Shown here piece by piece: positions 18,039 through 26,470 of a DNA stretch of 57,982 nt; the stretch's first letter is position 1; each line of letters begins with the position of its first letter. The position numbers were made by a program, and so were the translations under genes. The notes below the pieces were generated by a model. It was not told the origin of the DNA. It did not search any database and saw only the letters and a program-made list of their open reading frames with translations. Source of the DNA: Candidatus Gastranaerophilales bacterium (GTDB lineage Bacteria; Cyanobacteriota; Vampirovibrionia; Gastranaerophilales; Gastranaerophilaceae); assembly GCA_944323255.1 (NCBI GenBank), contig CALURU010000015.1, positions 1 through 57,982 on the forward strand. Reading direction: 5' to 3'.

Positions 18039-19406
18039 TTATTTAACATTCTGATAACTTAATTCTTGCTCACAGAATTCATTTGGACTAATTTTAGAAA
18101 TTTTAAAAGTCAAAGTTGTTATTTTGTCATTCATATTTTTGTCAACTTTAAACTGGATATTATAAATTTTTTCAGACAAATTAAAGTCTTTTAGATTTTT
18201 TATTTTATTAACAACTTTTTTAGTAATAGTTTTTGAAAATATTTTAAAATAAAGAGCTTCACAGTATATTAAAAAAACATCTAACTCTGCATTGAACTCT
18301 TTTGCTGGCAGTATGAAATCATATAATATGAATAACTGCGGATATTGTTGATTACCATTTATACAATAGTATTTATTCATATCATCTTTGTTATATGAAA
18401 GCGCCTGATAGTTACCATACCCTTCCGAGCAACCTATATATTTATATTTTGCAGGTAAAAAGCCAAAATCTTTCATATAATTTAGGGCAACATTTAATTT
18501 AACTTCATCAGTATTCGACTCGGGTTCAATGTATTTATACCGTTGTTTAAATTCATTTATTAAGTCATCTAAATTTGAATTTTTATTATTACTGCGATTT
18601 AATAATAAAAAATCCCACCACAGATTTAATCTTTCTATATTTGTTCCGCATAAACAAATAATTTTGAATGTTATCTGAAACCTAGAACTGTTTTGTTGTA
18701 AATCCTTTCTAAGGACAAATAAACGAGATAACAGACCTTCGTATTTGCAATAAATCCAAACAAAATAGCAAATAGGAATTAACATAACTGCATATATTAT
18801 TGGTAATATCAAAATTTGCAAAGAGTGAATGCATAAAATTTTTGCCGGTGTACTGCAAAAACTCTTAATACAATGCAGAACAATAAGAAAACCGATAAAA
18901 GACAAAATGTTGTTGAGAAAATCCTTTGCGCTTTGGGGTGTATCCTTTTTATATTCCATATAAACACTTGTCATACCCAATAGTGTAACAACAGCAATTA
19001 ATATTACTTCAATAAAGAAGTTAAAATCATAAGTGCCAATTACAAATTCTAAAAAACACGAAAATGAAATATAACCCAACAAATATTCTTTATACATTAG
19101 TTTAAAATTTTCAGTGTTTATAGATTTACTCACGACTAACAAAGCGTATATATAAGAAATTATAGTATCTTTCAATAAAGAAAAATCCCAAAAGCCTATT
19201 TCATACAGTAAATACGTTATTAAAGTCAGATAAATAATTGGAAAAATAAAGATGGTCCAAAATTTGGAAAAAAATATGCATTGCAAAACTTGCAGAATCG
19301 ATTTTCTTACATCTGCACTTTTTATGAAAAAATATAAGAAGAACGAAAGAACTAAAAAAATAGTTGCATATTCTCTATTTGAAATAGATTTAAGAAATTC
19401 AATCAT
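18039..19406 (-). CDS. Polytopic membrane protein with soluble tail
   Basis: A 455-residue protein starting at the ATG at 19406; a TTG at 19424 is possible. The first 240 residues contain about seven hydrophobic segments (for example ATIFLVLSFFLYFFI, FWTIFIFPIIYLTLITYLLY, FFIEVILIAVVTLLGM). The last 215 residues are soluble, with a conserved-looking WWDFLLLN and a beta-rich end. No family is recognised and no catalytic motif is visible. The ribosome site is poor. It lies next to, and in the same direction as, the XRE gene upstream. Confidence 0.6.
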   Translation of the reverse strand: MIEFLKSISNREYATIFLVLSFFLYFFIKSADVRKSILQVLQCIFFSKFWTIFIFPIIYLTLITYLLYEIGFWDFSLLKDTIISYIYALLVVSKSINTENFKLMYKEYLLGYISFSCFLEFVIGTYDFNFFIEVILIAVVTLLGMTSVYMEYKKDTPQSAKDFLNNILSFIGFLIVLHCIKSFCSTPAKILCIHSLQILILPIIYAVMLIPICYFVWIYCKYEGLLSRLFVLRKDLQQNSSRFQITFKIICLCGTNIERLNLWWDFLLLNRSNNKNSNLDDLINEFKQRYKYIEPESNTDEVKLNVALNYMKDFGFLPAKYKYIGCSEGYGNYQALSYNKDDMNKYYCINGNQQYPQLFILYDFILPAKEFNAELDVFLIYCEALYFKIFSKTITKKVVNKIKNLKDFNLSEKIYNIQFKVDKNMNDKITTLTFKISKISPNEFCEQELSYQNVK

Positions 19407-19446
19407 AAATTTATTATGGCACAAAATAGCAAAATATTAGTTCTCA

Positions 19447-19764
19447 TTAGTAATCTAGTGCCATAACTATTCTATATACAGTTTTTAGCAAGTTTGGATT
19501 ATTTTTTAGCCGTTTGATAATTTCATCTAAAGATACATCTTCCGGCACATCTGAATATTTAAAATCAAAAAGTACATTAGGATTTATTTCCAAAGCTGAA
19601 CATAATTCTTCCAATGTTTCAGCGGAAACAAAATTGTTACCTAACTCAATCTGGCTTAAACTTTTAGCGGAAAGATTTATCTTTTCTGCCAGTGCTTCTT
19701 GGGTTAAAGAACGACTTATTCTAATCTCTCGGATACGATTACCTAAATTTTTCTTAATACTCAT
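19447..19764 (-). CDS. XRE-family transcriptional regulator
   Basis: A 105-residue protein. The helix-turn-helix domain is N-terminal: NRIREIRISRSLTQEALAEK, then LSAKSLSQIELGNNFVS. A helical C-terminal part of about 35 residues may dimerise. AAGGTAA lies before the ATG. It is divergent from the endonuclease III-like gene, with an obvious palindromic operator in between, so it probably represses that gene and itself. It resembles the regulator at 57095 in size and layout. Confidence 0.88.
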   Translation of the reverse strand: MSIKKNLGNRIREIRISRSLTQEALAEKINLSAKSLSQIELGNNFVSAETLEELCSALEINPNVLFDFKYSDVPEDVSLDEIIKRLKNNPNLLKTVYRIVMALDY

Positions 19765-19803
19765 ATTATTACCTTAATATATTTAGAATGGGAGTTACAC
19801 ACA

Positions 19804-19840
19804 TTGACAACAGAGTTAATCTATTGTAAATTGATTTACA
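19804..19840 (+). promoter_or_regulatory. Promoter overlapped by palindromic operator
   Basis: TTGACA (19804-19809), 17 bp, then TAAATT (19827-19832) make a good sigma-70 promoter for the gene at 19866. TGTAAATTGATTTACA (19825-19840) is a palindrome with 7-bp arms lying right over the -10 box. A repressor bound there would block transcription. The neighbouring XRE protein is the natural candidate. Confidence 0.72.
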
Positions 19841-19865
19841 GAATTTATAGTAGGAGTGGTGTGTT

Positions 19866-20621
19866 ATGGGAAAAGACTATAAAAAGATGTTTTCAATATT
19901 GGATAACTATTTAAAAGACAAAGTCCAAGATATTGATATGTCAATTTTAGAGGCGGTAGAAGCCAGGAAGAATGGTAAGGTTTTTAGTTTTAAAGAACAC
20001 TTGAAAGGTTTTATTTATGCCCAATTAAGTGCATTGGTATCTTGGAAAAGAATTAAAGACAATCAGCCTGATTTAAATATAATCTTTTGCGGATTTGAAA
20101 AAGAAAAACTTAAACAGAAACCGGCGGAAGAATTGACTGAAGAAATAAGAACCTTAAAGTGTTACAGTCCGTACACTACTAAAAATCAAATGAACTCTTT
20201 AAAAGCCAATATTGAAACTTTTGAGAGAATTGAGCAAAAATACTCAAGTCTTGATAAATTTATAACGCATAGCACACCGTCTAACATTATCAAATTGCTT
20301 GCCGATAGTAATAGCACCTTTAAATTGAAGTATGCAGGAGTGGCAATCATTTGTGAGTATGTACGAAATGTTGGAATTGATATTATAAAACCGGATGTGC
20401 ATATTAAAAGAATTGCGGCTGCAGATAGATTAAATTTAGTCACTGCAAAATCGGATTATAAGATTATAGAAGAATTTAGAAAGTTATCAAATGAAACAGG
20501 TATAAGTCAAGTCAAAATGGATTACCTGTTATGGAATTACTGTGCAAAAGGTTATGGCGAAATTTGTACCGCAACTCCTAAATGCAATGAATGTGTAATA
20601 CGGATATTTTGCAACAAATAA
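19866..20621 (+). CDS. Endonuclease III-like (HhH-GPD) protein
   Basis: A 251-residue protein. The region around 155-185 (YAGVAIICEYVRNVGIDIIKPDVHIKR is its span) has the KPDVH that matches the catalytic-loop DxH of HhH-GPD enzymes. The C-terminus has CTATPKCNECVIRIFC, a four-Cys [4Fe-4S] motif like endonuclease III but with five residues, not six, in the first gap. The Lys of the Nth active site is not obvious. Such enzymes cut DNA at damaged or modified bases. Placed on a mobile element under repressor control, it might act on modified phage bases, which is inferred. AGGAG lies before the start. Confidence 0.7.
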   Translation: MGKDYKKMFSILDNYLKDKVQDIDMSILEAVEARKNGKVFSFKEHLKGFIYAQLSALVSWKRIKDNQPDLNIIFCGFEKEKLKQKPAEELTEEIRTLKCYSPYTTKNQMNSLKANIETFERIEQKYSSLDKFITHSTPSNIIKLLADSNSTFKLKYAGVAIICEYVRNVGIDIIKPDVHIKRIAAADRLNLVTAKSDYKIIEEFRKLSNETGISQVKMDYLLWNYCAKGYGEICTATPKCNECVIRIFCNK

Positions 20622-20631
20622 AGAGGAAAAT

Positions 20632-20892
20632 ATGCCAGTAATAATGGATTGGATTTCAATAATTGGAAGTTATTTAGTTATTGGTACTATAGAAGATATA
20701 GTTCATGTCTTTAAACTTGTATTAGAAAATTTTATACTTGTATTACTGGGTATAACTTTTCTTTTTAGTATTAGTACAATTATTAAAGAAAGTATAAAAG
20801 AGTTTAAATATAAAAACGAATCGCCGGAAGAAAAAAAGAAACGGGAAGAATTAGAAAAGATTAAGGAATGGAGCCGGCGAAATAAATGTTAA
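20632..20892 (+). CDS. Small membrane protein with charged tail
   Basis: An 86-residue protein with hydrophobic segments at about 5-20 and 30-52 (LENFILVLLGITFLFSIS) and a charged, coiled-coil-like tail. AGAGG precedes the start, and it lies 10 bp after the endonuclease III-like gene, so the two probably share the promoter at 19804. The function is unknown. Confidence 0.55.
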   Translation: MPVIMDWISIIGSYLVIGTIEDIVHVFKLVLENFILVLLGITFLFSISTIIKESIKEFKYKNESPEEKKKREELEKIKEWSRRNKC

Positions 20893-21773
20893 AAATGTAC
20901 CGGCGGCGGAAAGAAAAAATAAAAAAGATGTTTTTTAATTAAATATCCTAGCAGTAATAGTATAAGCAATATAGGAATATACAAAAATTCTGATGATAAT
21001 ATCGAAGTATCTATGATAATAATTTTTTAGAAATGTTCAGACCTGAATTTTACCGGGAGAATAATGTACAGTTTGGTGAGGGAACGGTAAAAATTTTATA
21101 GAATTTACAATTCTTCATATAAGTTTAAATTTTCAAATGCAGATATAGCGGGAATATCCGACACTTTTCAAGATTTATTGTATTACATAATTCAAGTATA
21201 ATAAGGGTTTACAGAATTTTTTATTTGACAATTTGCAAAAAATTTTATATCATGAATACACAATTAAATAGGTAGTGACGATTCACCTTTATTTCTCGTC
21301 CCCAGCGAGCCTCCGCTATTGGTATATAATATCTAGGCAAGTTTGGTACATTTTTAATTACAAAGGAGAAAAACCGCACCATTAAACACATAAGTAATAC
21401 GATAATGGAGGAAATTATCATGCAACTTATGATGTTGATGAAACCCAAAGCCGGTTCTAGCACCGGCAAAACTAGTAACAACTGTATGAGCTTGGTGCAC
21501 CTTGTACGACCGTTACAAAACACTTTTAGGACACACAAAACAAGGGAGGAACACTACCGCAACAGAATTTTAATTGAATACCGGATGTCGCCGCACCGCT
21601 TGATAAAACTTGATAAAGTTATGTCAAGTGATAGGCTATACCCTATTCACGCACTCTCATGGCATTTAAAAAGCCTTTGTTTAGAGTTGGATTTTGCTTT
21701 TTCACTCACTTCCGTGAGAAAGTCTTTACATCTAACAATCGTTATCCTACAAAAAAATAAAAAGGGGAAAACG
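20893..21773. other. Long untranslated stretch and leader before recombinases
   Basis: There is no certain gene here. A strong promoter lies at 21225-21253, then a leader of about 500 nt with two hairpins: GCCGGT/ACCGGC at 21452-21469 and CTCG/CGAG near 21295. From ATG 21420, preceded by GGAGG, the frame is open without stop into the recombinase at 21774. The extra 118 residues look like no recombinase domain. It may be a regulatory leader or a small coding region. Confidence 0.45.
21225..21253 (+). promoter_or_regulatory. Strong sigma-70 promoter for recombinase operon
   Basis: TTGACA at 21225-21230, 17 bp, then TATCAT at 21248-21253. It points at the recombinase-integrase pair about 520 bp downstream, leaving a long leader. 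Confidence 0.6.
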
Positions 21774-22349
21774 ATGACAGGACAAAGAATTGCGTACATT
21801 AGGGTAAGCACAGCCGAACAAAACACAGACAGTCAAAAGGCACTTTTGGCACAATACAACATAGATAAACCGTTTGAGGAAAAAGTCAGCGGTAAAAACA
21901 CTGATGACCGTCCGGAACTGCAAGCGATGTTAGATTATGTCAGAGAGGGTGATACTGTCTATGTTAAAGACCTTTCAAGACTTGCACGCAACACCAAAGA
22001 CTTATTAGATATAGTGGAATATCTTGACAAGAAAGGTGTTGGTTTGTTTAGTATCAAGGAAAACATTGATACTTCAACTAATTTCGGCAAATTAATGATT
22101 ACCTTTCTTGCCGCAATATATGAATTTGAACGTGCTAATCTTTTAGAAAGACAGCGTGACGGTATCGCCGTTGCTAAAAAGTTAGGCAAGTATAAGGGGC
22201 GAAAGAAAGTTCCTAAACCTGATAACTTTAAAGAAGTCTATAACAAATGGCTCAATCGTGAAATCAAATCGAATGCCGCAATACGTGAGCTGAACATTAG
22301 CGAATACGCATTCTACAAATTTGTTAAGGAGGAGAATGCTAATGGCTAA
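21774..22349 (+). CDS. Serine recombinase (resolvase type)
   Basis: A 191-residue small serine recombinase. IAYIRVSTAEQNTDSQ carries the catalytic serine near residue 10; VSGKNTDDRPEL, VYVKDLSRLARN and ITFLAAIYEFERANLLERQ follow, then a C-terminal helix-turn-helix. I chose the ATG at 21774 because AAGGGG lies before it and the family begins there, although the frame stays open upstream. It overlaps the integrase gene by 8 bp. It may resolve dimers of the element or work with the integrase. Confidence 0.93.
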   Translation: MTGQRIAYIRVSTAEQNTDSQKALLAQYNIDKPFEEKVSGKNTDDRPELQAMLDYVREGDTVYVKDLSRLARNTKDLLDIVEYLDKKGVGLFSIKENIDTSTNFGKLMITFLAAIYEFERANLLERQRDGIAVAKKLGKYKGRKKVPKPDNFKEVYNKWLNREIKSNAAIRELNISEYAFYKFVKEENANG

Positions 22350-23616
22350 GAGAAGACGGAATGGGGAAGGCTGTTTTTCAAAAAACAGCAACGGATTTGA
22401 TTATAGAATTTCTTACAATGATGAGAACGGCAAGCACAAGTATAAATACTTTTGGGCAAAAACAAAAGAAGAATGTATTGCTAAAGCTACAAAGTGGCGC
22501 AATGAGCAAAATGGTATTTATACAGATGATGAAGTAAACGGGAAAATGTTAACTTCTCAATGGGCTAATTATTGGTTTGACAATTATGTTGTTGGACACG
22601 TCAAAATTACTACTGTTAATGATGACAGAAGTATTTTAGATAGACATATTATTCCGGGGATAGGGCATATTCCGTTAAAAGAAATAAGAGGCATAAGGCT
22701 GACAAAGTTCTATAATGACTGTTTAAAGAAAAGTAACGGCAGAGGCGGCACACTTGACCCTAAAACCGTTAAAAACATTCGTGCAGTTGTTAATAGAATG
22801 CTTGAATGTGCGTATCAAAATGAACTTATAAAAGAAAATCCGAACAAGAAGGCAAAATATCCTAAATGTACTACAAAAGAAACGCAGATATTAAGTCCTG
22901 AAGATTATGACAAACTCATAAAATACTGTATTGAACAAGGTACTCAGTGGGATATGCTTATAGTATTTTTACTTTGTGTCGGCACAAGATTAGGTGAAGC
23001 ACTGGGATTGCAATGGACAAAGGTTAATTTTGAAAAACGCACAATTCGGATTAGCCAACAGTTGCAGGCGGTGCCTGATAGTGATAAAAACGCGAAATAC
23101 AAGTATAAAAAAGAGATTATCGACTCAACAAAAACTAAAACTTCAAATCGCACAATATCAATGTCTGAACCTGTTGAGAGGATACTCCTCCATGTTAGAG
23201 CATTACAAGCTGTAAATAAAATGAAGCTTGGACAAAAGTATCATAGAGATTTAGACTTAGTCTTTCCTAGAGAAGACGGTTATTTTATCTGCGATACAAC
23301 TTTTAGAGCATTCGTTAACAAGCGTTTAGCGGAAGCGGGTATTGAACACTATAAAATACATTCATTCAGGCATTCGTGTGCTACAACACTGTTTGAAGAA
23401 AAAGCCGATATTAAAAAGGTTTCAAAATGGCTCGGGCATAGTTGTATAGGTATTACTTTGGGGATTTATACTCACGTGTTACCGCACCATTTAGAAGAAC
23501 TGGCAGAACTTCAAAGCAATCGTTTTAAACGGATATTCAGCAGTAATGAAAAAGACATTCCTGATGAAATGCTGCCGCAAAGAGAAACATCAAAACAAGA
23601 TGATTGGGGTGCATAA
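22342..23616 (+). CDS. Tyrosine-recombinase integrase of element 2
   Basis: A 424-residue integrase. It has an N-terminal arm-binding domain (RNGEGCFSKNSNGFDYRISY), a core-binding domain (about 75-165) and a catalytic domain with VGTRLGEALGLQW (Arg about 216), HSFRHSCAT (about 341), WLGHS and GIYTHVL. AAGGAGGAG at 22326-22334 supports the start at 22342. It ends 135 bp from the tRNA-fMet 5' fragment at 23752, its likely attachment site, mirroring element 1. It is only distantly similar to the integrase at 14800. Confidence 0.95.
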   Translation: MAKRRRNGEGCFSKNSNGFDYRISYNDENGKHKYKYFWAKTKEECIAKATKWRNEQNGIYTDDEVNGKMLTSQWANYWFDNYVVGHVKITTVNDDRSILDRHIIPGIGHIPLKEIRGIRLTKFYNDCLKKSNGRGGTLDPKTVKNIRAVVNRMLECAYQNELIKENPNKKAKYPKCTTKETQILSPEDYDKLIKYCIEQGTQWDMLIVFLLCVGTRLGEALGLQWTKVNFEKRTIRISQQLQAVPDSDKNAKYKYKKEIIDSTKTKTSNRTISMSEPVERILLHVRALQAVNKMKLGQKYHRDLDLVFPREDGYFICDTTFRAFVNKRLAEAGIEHYKIHSFRHSCATTLFEEKADIKKVSKWLGHSCIGITLGIYTHVLPHHLEELAELQSNRFKRIFSSNEKDIPDEMLPQRETSKQDDWGA

Positions 23617-23687
23617 AAAATGATAAGTTGTGGGGATAAAAGACCTATAATTATTGTAGGTCTTCCCTACAATTTTCATCAAAAAAT

Positions 23688-23751
23688 AAGTATTTTATAA
23701 ATACCAATAACACTGATTATATCAAGCAAGGAAACTAATTTTCAATGAGTC
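23688..23751. repeat. Repeat copy 2, left of tRNA 5' fragment
   Basis: Starts AAGTATTTTATAAATACC and runs through a TATCAAGCAA segment to the crossover point before TTATGAG at 23752. It matches 16925-16986 closely and 24048 in part. As the DNA between the integrase and the core, it probably includes integrase-binding sites of element 2. Confidence 0.6.
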
Positions 23752-23790
<39 letters not shown>

Positions 23791-23841
23791 ATATTCTATT
23801 TTGGGCGCCTGACAATTACCATTATCATTTACCCCCACCCT

Positions 23842-23870
23842 ATTATTAAACGCTAAAAAACAAAAATCAA
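23842..23870 (-). promoter_or_regulatory. Second copy of the tRNA-fMet promoter
   Basis: On the minus strand TTGATT (23865-23870), 17 bp, AATAAT (23842-23847), the same as at 16320-16348. It now reads into only the 5' part of the tRNA, then antisense towards the integrase of element 2. The spacing to the tRNA half is longer here, by extra bases at about 23795-23835. Confidence 0.6.
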
Positions 23871-24047
23871 GCCCCATGATTTTTTATTAAAAAATAGACC
23901 TTCCCTACAATTATTGTAGGGAAGGTTGTAGGAGCGGTATGTCGCCGGTAAATCAGGGCAAAAATTTTAGGAAACCGCCGGCGGAAAATTTATGAATAAA
24001 TTAAAACTGCTGCCGGAAATGTGTATTTAGTTATGAATAATATAATT

Positions 24048-24180
24048 AAGTATTTTATAAATACCAATAACCCTTTCGCATCACTCGCATTAAACAGGCA
24101 TACTCACGCTTTCACCCTCTGCTCGCTCTATTTCAAGCAAGGCAAGTTTAAATAGTTCTTATAACCAACAAGTTATCTTA
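24048..24180. repeat. Repeat copy 3, interrupted and decayed
   Basis: AAGTATTTTATAAATACC begins at 24048, then about 58 bp of unrelated DNA, then TTCAAGCAAGG at 24132 and CTTATAACCAAC at 24158, a worn version of the repeat plus tRNA 5' half. It suggests a third, older insertion event. The rest of 23617-24201 has no gene. Confidence 0.45.
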
Positions 24181-24201
24181 TATTTGTTGTATGCTATTAT
24201 T

Positions 24202-25158
24202 ATGTCAACAAATTTAAATCAGCAGATAAAACAAGAATTAAATCAATATAGATTAGAAGTGCAAAATCAGGAGCTAAAAACACAAATTGCTCAAACGAAT
24301 AGAATAATTGAATTACAAAATCAGCACATAGAACAAATCTTTAATTCAATGAATCTTTTTATAGGTATCATGGGGCTATACATAGCAATATTTGGTGTTA
24401 TTATGCCTATCTGGAATGCTTGGAAATCTGCACAAATGAAAAAAGAAGTAGAATTAGCTGTAAAAGATGCTAATTCTTTTATAACAAACAAGTTTTACGA
24501 ATGGGAAAAAGCTGAAGCGGAAAAAGCCATTGAAAGATATCTAAATGATGAAATCAGTTGGCAAAGTCTGCATAGCATACTAAAATACAAACCATTAAAT
24601 TTTGAACAAATGTCTAAAATATATAACACAGCAATTCATAAAGACAATCAAAATATGTTAGAATGCTTAACTTATTATGTCTTTAAAGAGCATTTTGATA
24701 TTAAAACAGAAGAATATAATAAGATACGCAACCTGGTTATAAATAGTAAGTATTTTCCTCGCTTTGCTTATAAACTTGATGAAGGAATTGTAAATGCGCT
24801 ATTATTTGTACCAGATAAAAAACGTGAAAGCATTATAAACCAAGCAATTGATACCTCTGTAACCTCATTTCTCGCTTGTAATAAAGTTGATAAAAAAATT
24901 GCATTGTCAGATAAAAATAAAATACATCTTGTAAATAAAATTATAGAGGAAAAGTATGCAGGTGCATTGAGATTATTAGAACATAACAATGAACTTGTAG
25001 ATATGTTAATTGAAAAAGGGCTATTTAAAGAATGTTCTAATAATAAACATGGATATTGCTTTGGTACAGCAATCTTAGCGCTTACACCCAATAGCTATTT
25101 AAAGCAAAAGCTTGAAGAACATTTTTTGAACCAAATTGTAGAGCGTATGAATTTATAA
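24202..25158 (+). CDS. Membrane-anchored coiled-coil protein, unknown
   Basis: A 318-residue protein from the ATG at 24202; an upstream TTG at 24184 is less likely. An N-terminal Gln/Asn-rich coiled coil (about 5-40) is followed by one hydrophobic segment (LFIGIMGLYIAIFGVIMPIW, about 46-65) and a helical soluble domain. No ribosome site is clear. No catalytic motif is visible and I do not recognise it. It follows a decayed att repeat, so it may be left from an old element. Confidence 0.6.
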   Translation: MSTNLNQQIKQELNQYRLEVQNQELKTQIAQTNRIIELQNQHIEQIFNSMNLFIGIMGLYIAIFGVIMPIWNAWKSAQMKKEVELAVKDANSFITNKFYEWEKAEAEKAIERYLNDEISWQSLHSILKYKPLNFEQMSKIYNTAIHKDNQNMLECLTYYVFKEHFDIKTEEYNKIRNLVINSKYFPRFAYKLDEGIVNALLFVPDKKRESIINQAIDTSVTSFLACNKVDKKIALSDKNKIHLVNKIIEEKYAGALRLLEHNNELVDMLIEKGLFKECSNNKHGYCFGTAILALTPNSYLKQKLEEHFLNQIVERMNL

Positions 25159-25322
25159 CCACCACAAACAGATCGTTTCATTATAAATTGTCAAAACACC
25201 AGGTTTAATCCTGCCTTCCTGCCCACACTAAACAGGTTTCCCCAAATACCTATTCTTTTAGCAAAAATTTTACACACTCCGTTTTCCGTAAGTAAAGCAA
25301 AAGTTCCGGCAACTTAATAAAA

Positions 25323-26363
25323 CTATTTCAAAAGGTTCTTTTTCTTTGATAACAATGCTTCTATTATTATCCAGATCTTTGAATTTGCTTCATAACGTTC
25401 ATTTAAGCTCCGATTCTGAAACGGAGTTAATTTCTGTTTACAAACTTCTTTAAATCTTTCTGTCGAAACAACCTGCTTTATATGATAAGAAATAAATCTT
25501 AAAATATATCCGTCATATTCGTTTTTTAACTCTTCCATCAAACCCATTTTATTAAGAAGCTTCTTCACACTATCGATTGAACGAAATATACAAAAATTTT
25601 TATCTGACTTTGAGCGAATTGCAGAGTTTTCGTGCATAACATAGTTATAGAGGCATTTATCAGAATAGCCTATTCTTTTTGCATTTAAAGTTGCACCAAA
25701 TACAAAAATATTATCTTCGGCAAGATTTGATTTTGCAAAATGCAAACCGTGTTCCTTTATCAAATCCCGTTTATAGAATTTATTCCAAGCCGCAGGATGC
25801 ATTCCCCCAAGTGCACGTGGTTTTATATCACGCCAGTGAAAATTCTCATCCTCTTTTATATCATAAAACCTTTGGAGTTTTGTCTTTAAATTAAAACGTC
25901 CCAACATTTCTCCGGATTCGCCTACTTTATTAAAATTAAACACCAGCATGTCGCAATTTTGCACTTTTGATTTCTTATACAACGATTCTAAAGCATCAGC
26001 TTCCAGCCAGTCATCCGGATCTAAAAAAGCTATATACTCGCCCTTTGCAATCTTTAAGCCGTTATTTCTTGCACTTCCACAGCCCTGATTCTCCTGGTTG
26101 ATTATCTTTATACGGTCATCTTTTGCAGCATAATCTTTTAAAATCTTTAATGAACCGTCCTTTGAACCGTCATTCACACATATAAACTCTGCATCTTTAA
26201 GTGTCTGGTTTTGTAGAGAATCAAGTGCTTTTGCTAGATATTTTTCCTGATTATATATTGGCAGAATTACAGAAACCTTTACATTCTTTTGCGAAACATT
26301 TTGCCTGAAGTTTAAAACTGACTGTTTTTTAGAATAACAAGATAAAATCCTGCCAATTTGCAT
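25323..26363 (-). CDS. Family 2 glycosyltransferase
   Basis: A 346-residue GT-A fold enzyme. VSVILPIYNQEKYLAKALDS (about 30-50) starts the nucleotide-binding fold, CVNDGSKDGS follows, and FLDPDDW (about 115) is the DxD-type metal motif. It adds a sugar from a nucleotide sugar to a polysaccharide or protein. GGAG lies 8 nt before the ATG. It stands alone, so the acceptor cannot be guessed. Confidence 0.9.
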   Translation of the reverse strand: MQIGRILSCYSKKQSVLNFRQNVSQKNVKVSVILPIYNQEKYLAKALDSLQNQTLKDAEFICVNDGSKDGSLKILKDYAAKDDRIKIINQENQGCGSARNNGLKIAKGEYIAFLDPDDWLEADALESLYKKSKVQNCDMLVFNFNKVGESGEMLGRFNLKTKLQRFYDIKEDENFHWRDIKPRALGGMHPAAWNKFYKRDLIKEHGLHFAKSNLAEDNIFVFGATLNAKRIGYSDKCLYNYVMHENSAIRSKSDKNFCIFRSIDSVKKLLNKMGLMEELKNEYDGYILRFISYHIKQVVSTERFKEVCKQKLTPFQNRSLNERYEANSKIWIIIEALLSKKKNLLK

Positions 26364-26470
26364 ATACTGTTCTCCACTCGTTTTTGTTTATAAACCCTGT
26401 AAAAAAATAATTTGCTCTAAAAATAGCAAAAAATTTTTTTTTAAGTTTTACTATATATCAAGGAGAAACT

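Noticed and set aside
17817..18062. 81-residue frame after the HNH gene
   Set aside because: Starts inside the HNH gene out of frame, with no ribosome site; composition is not convincing.
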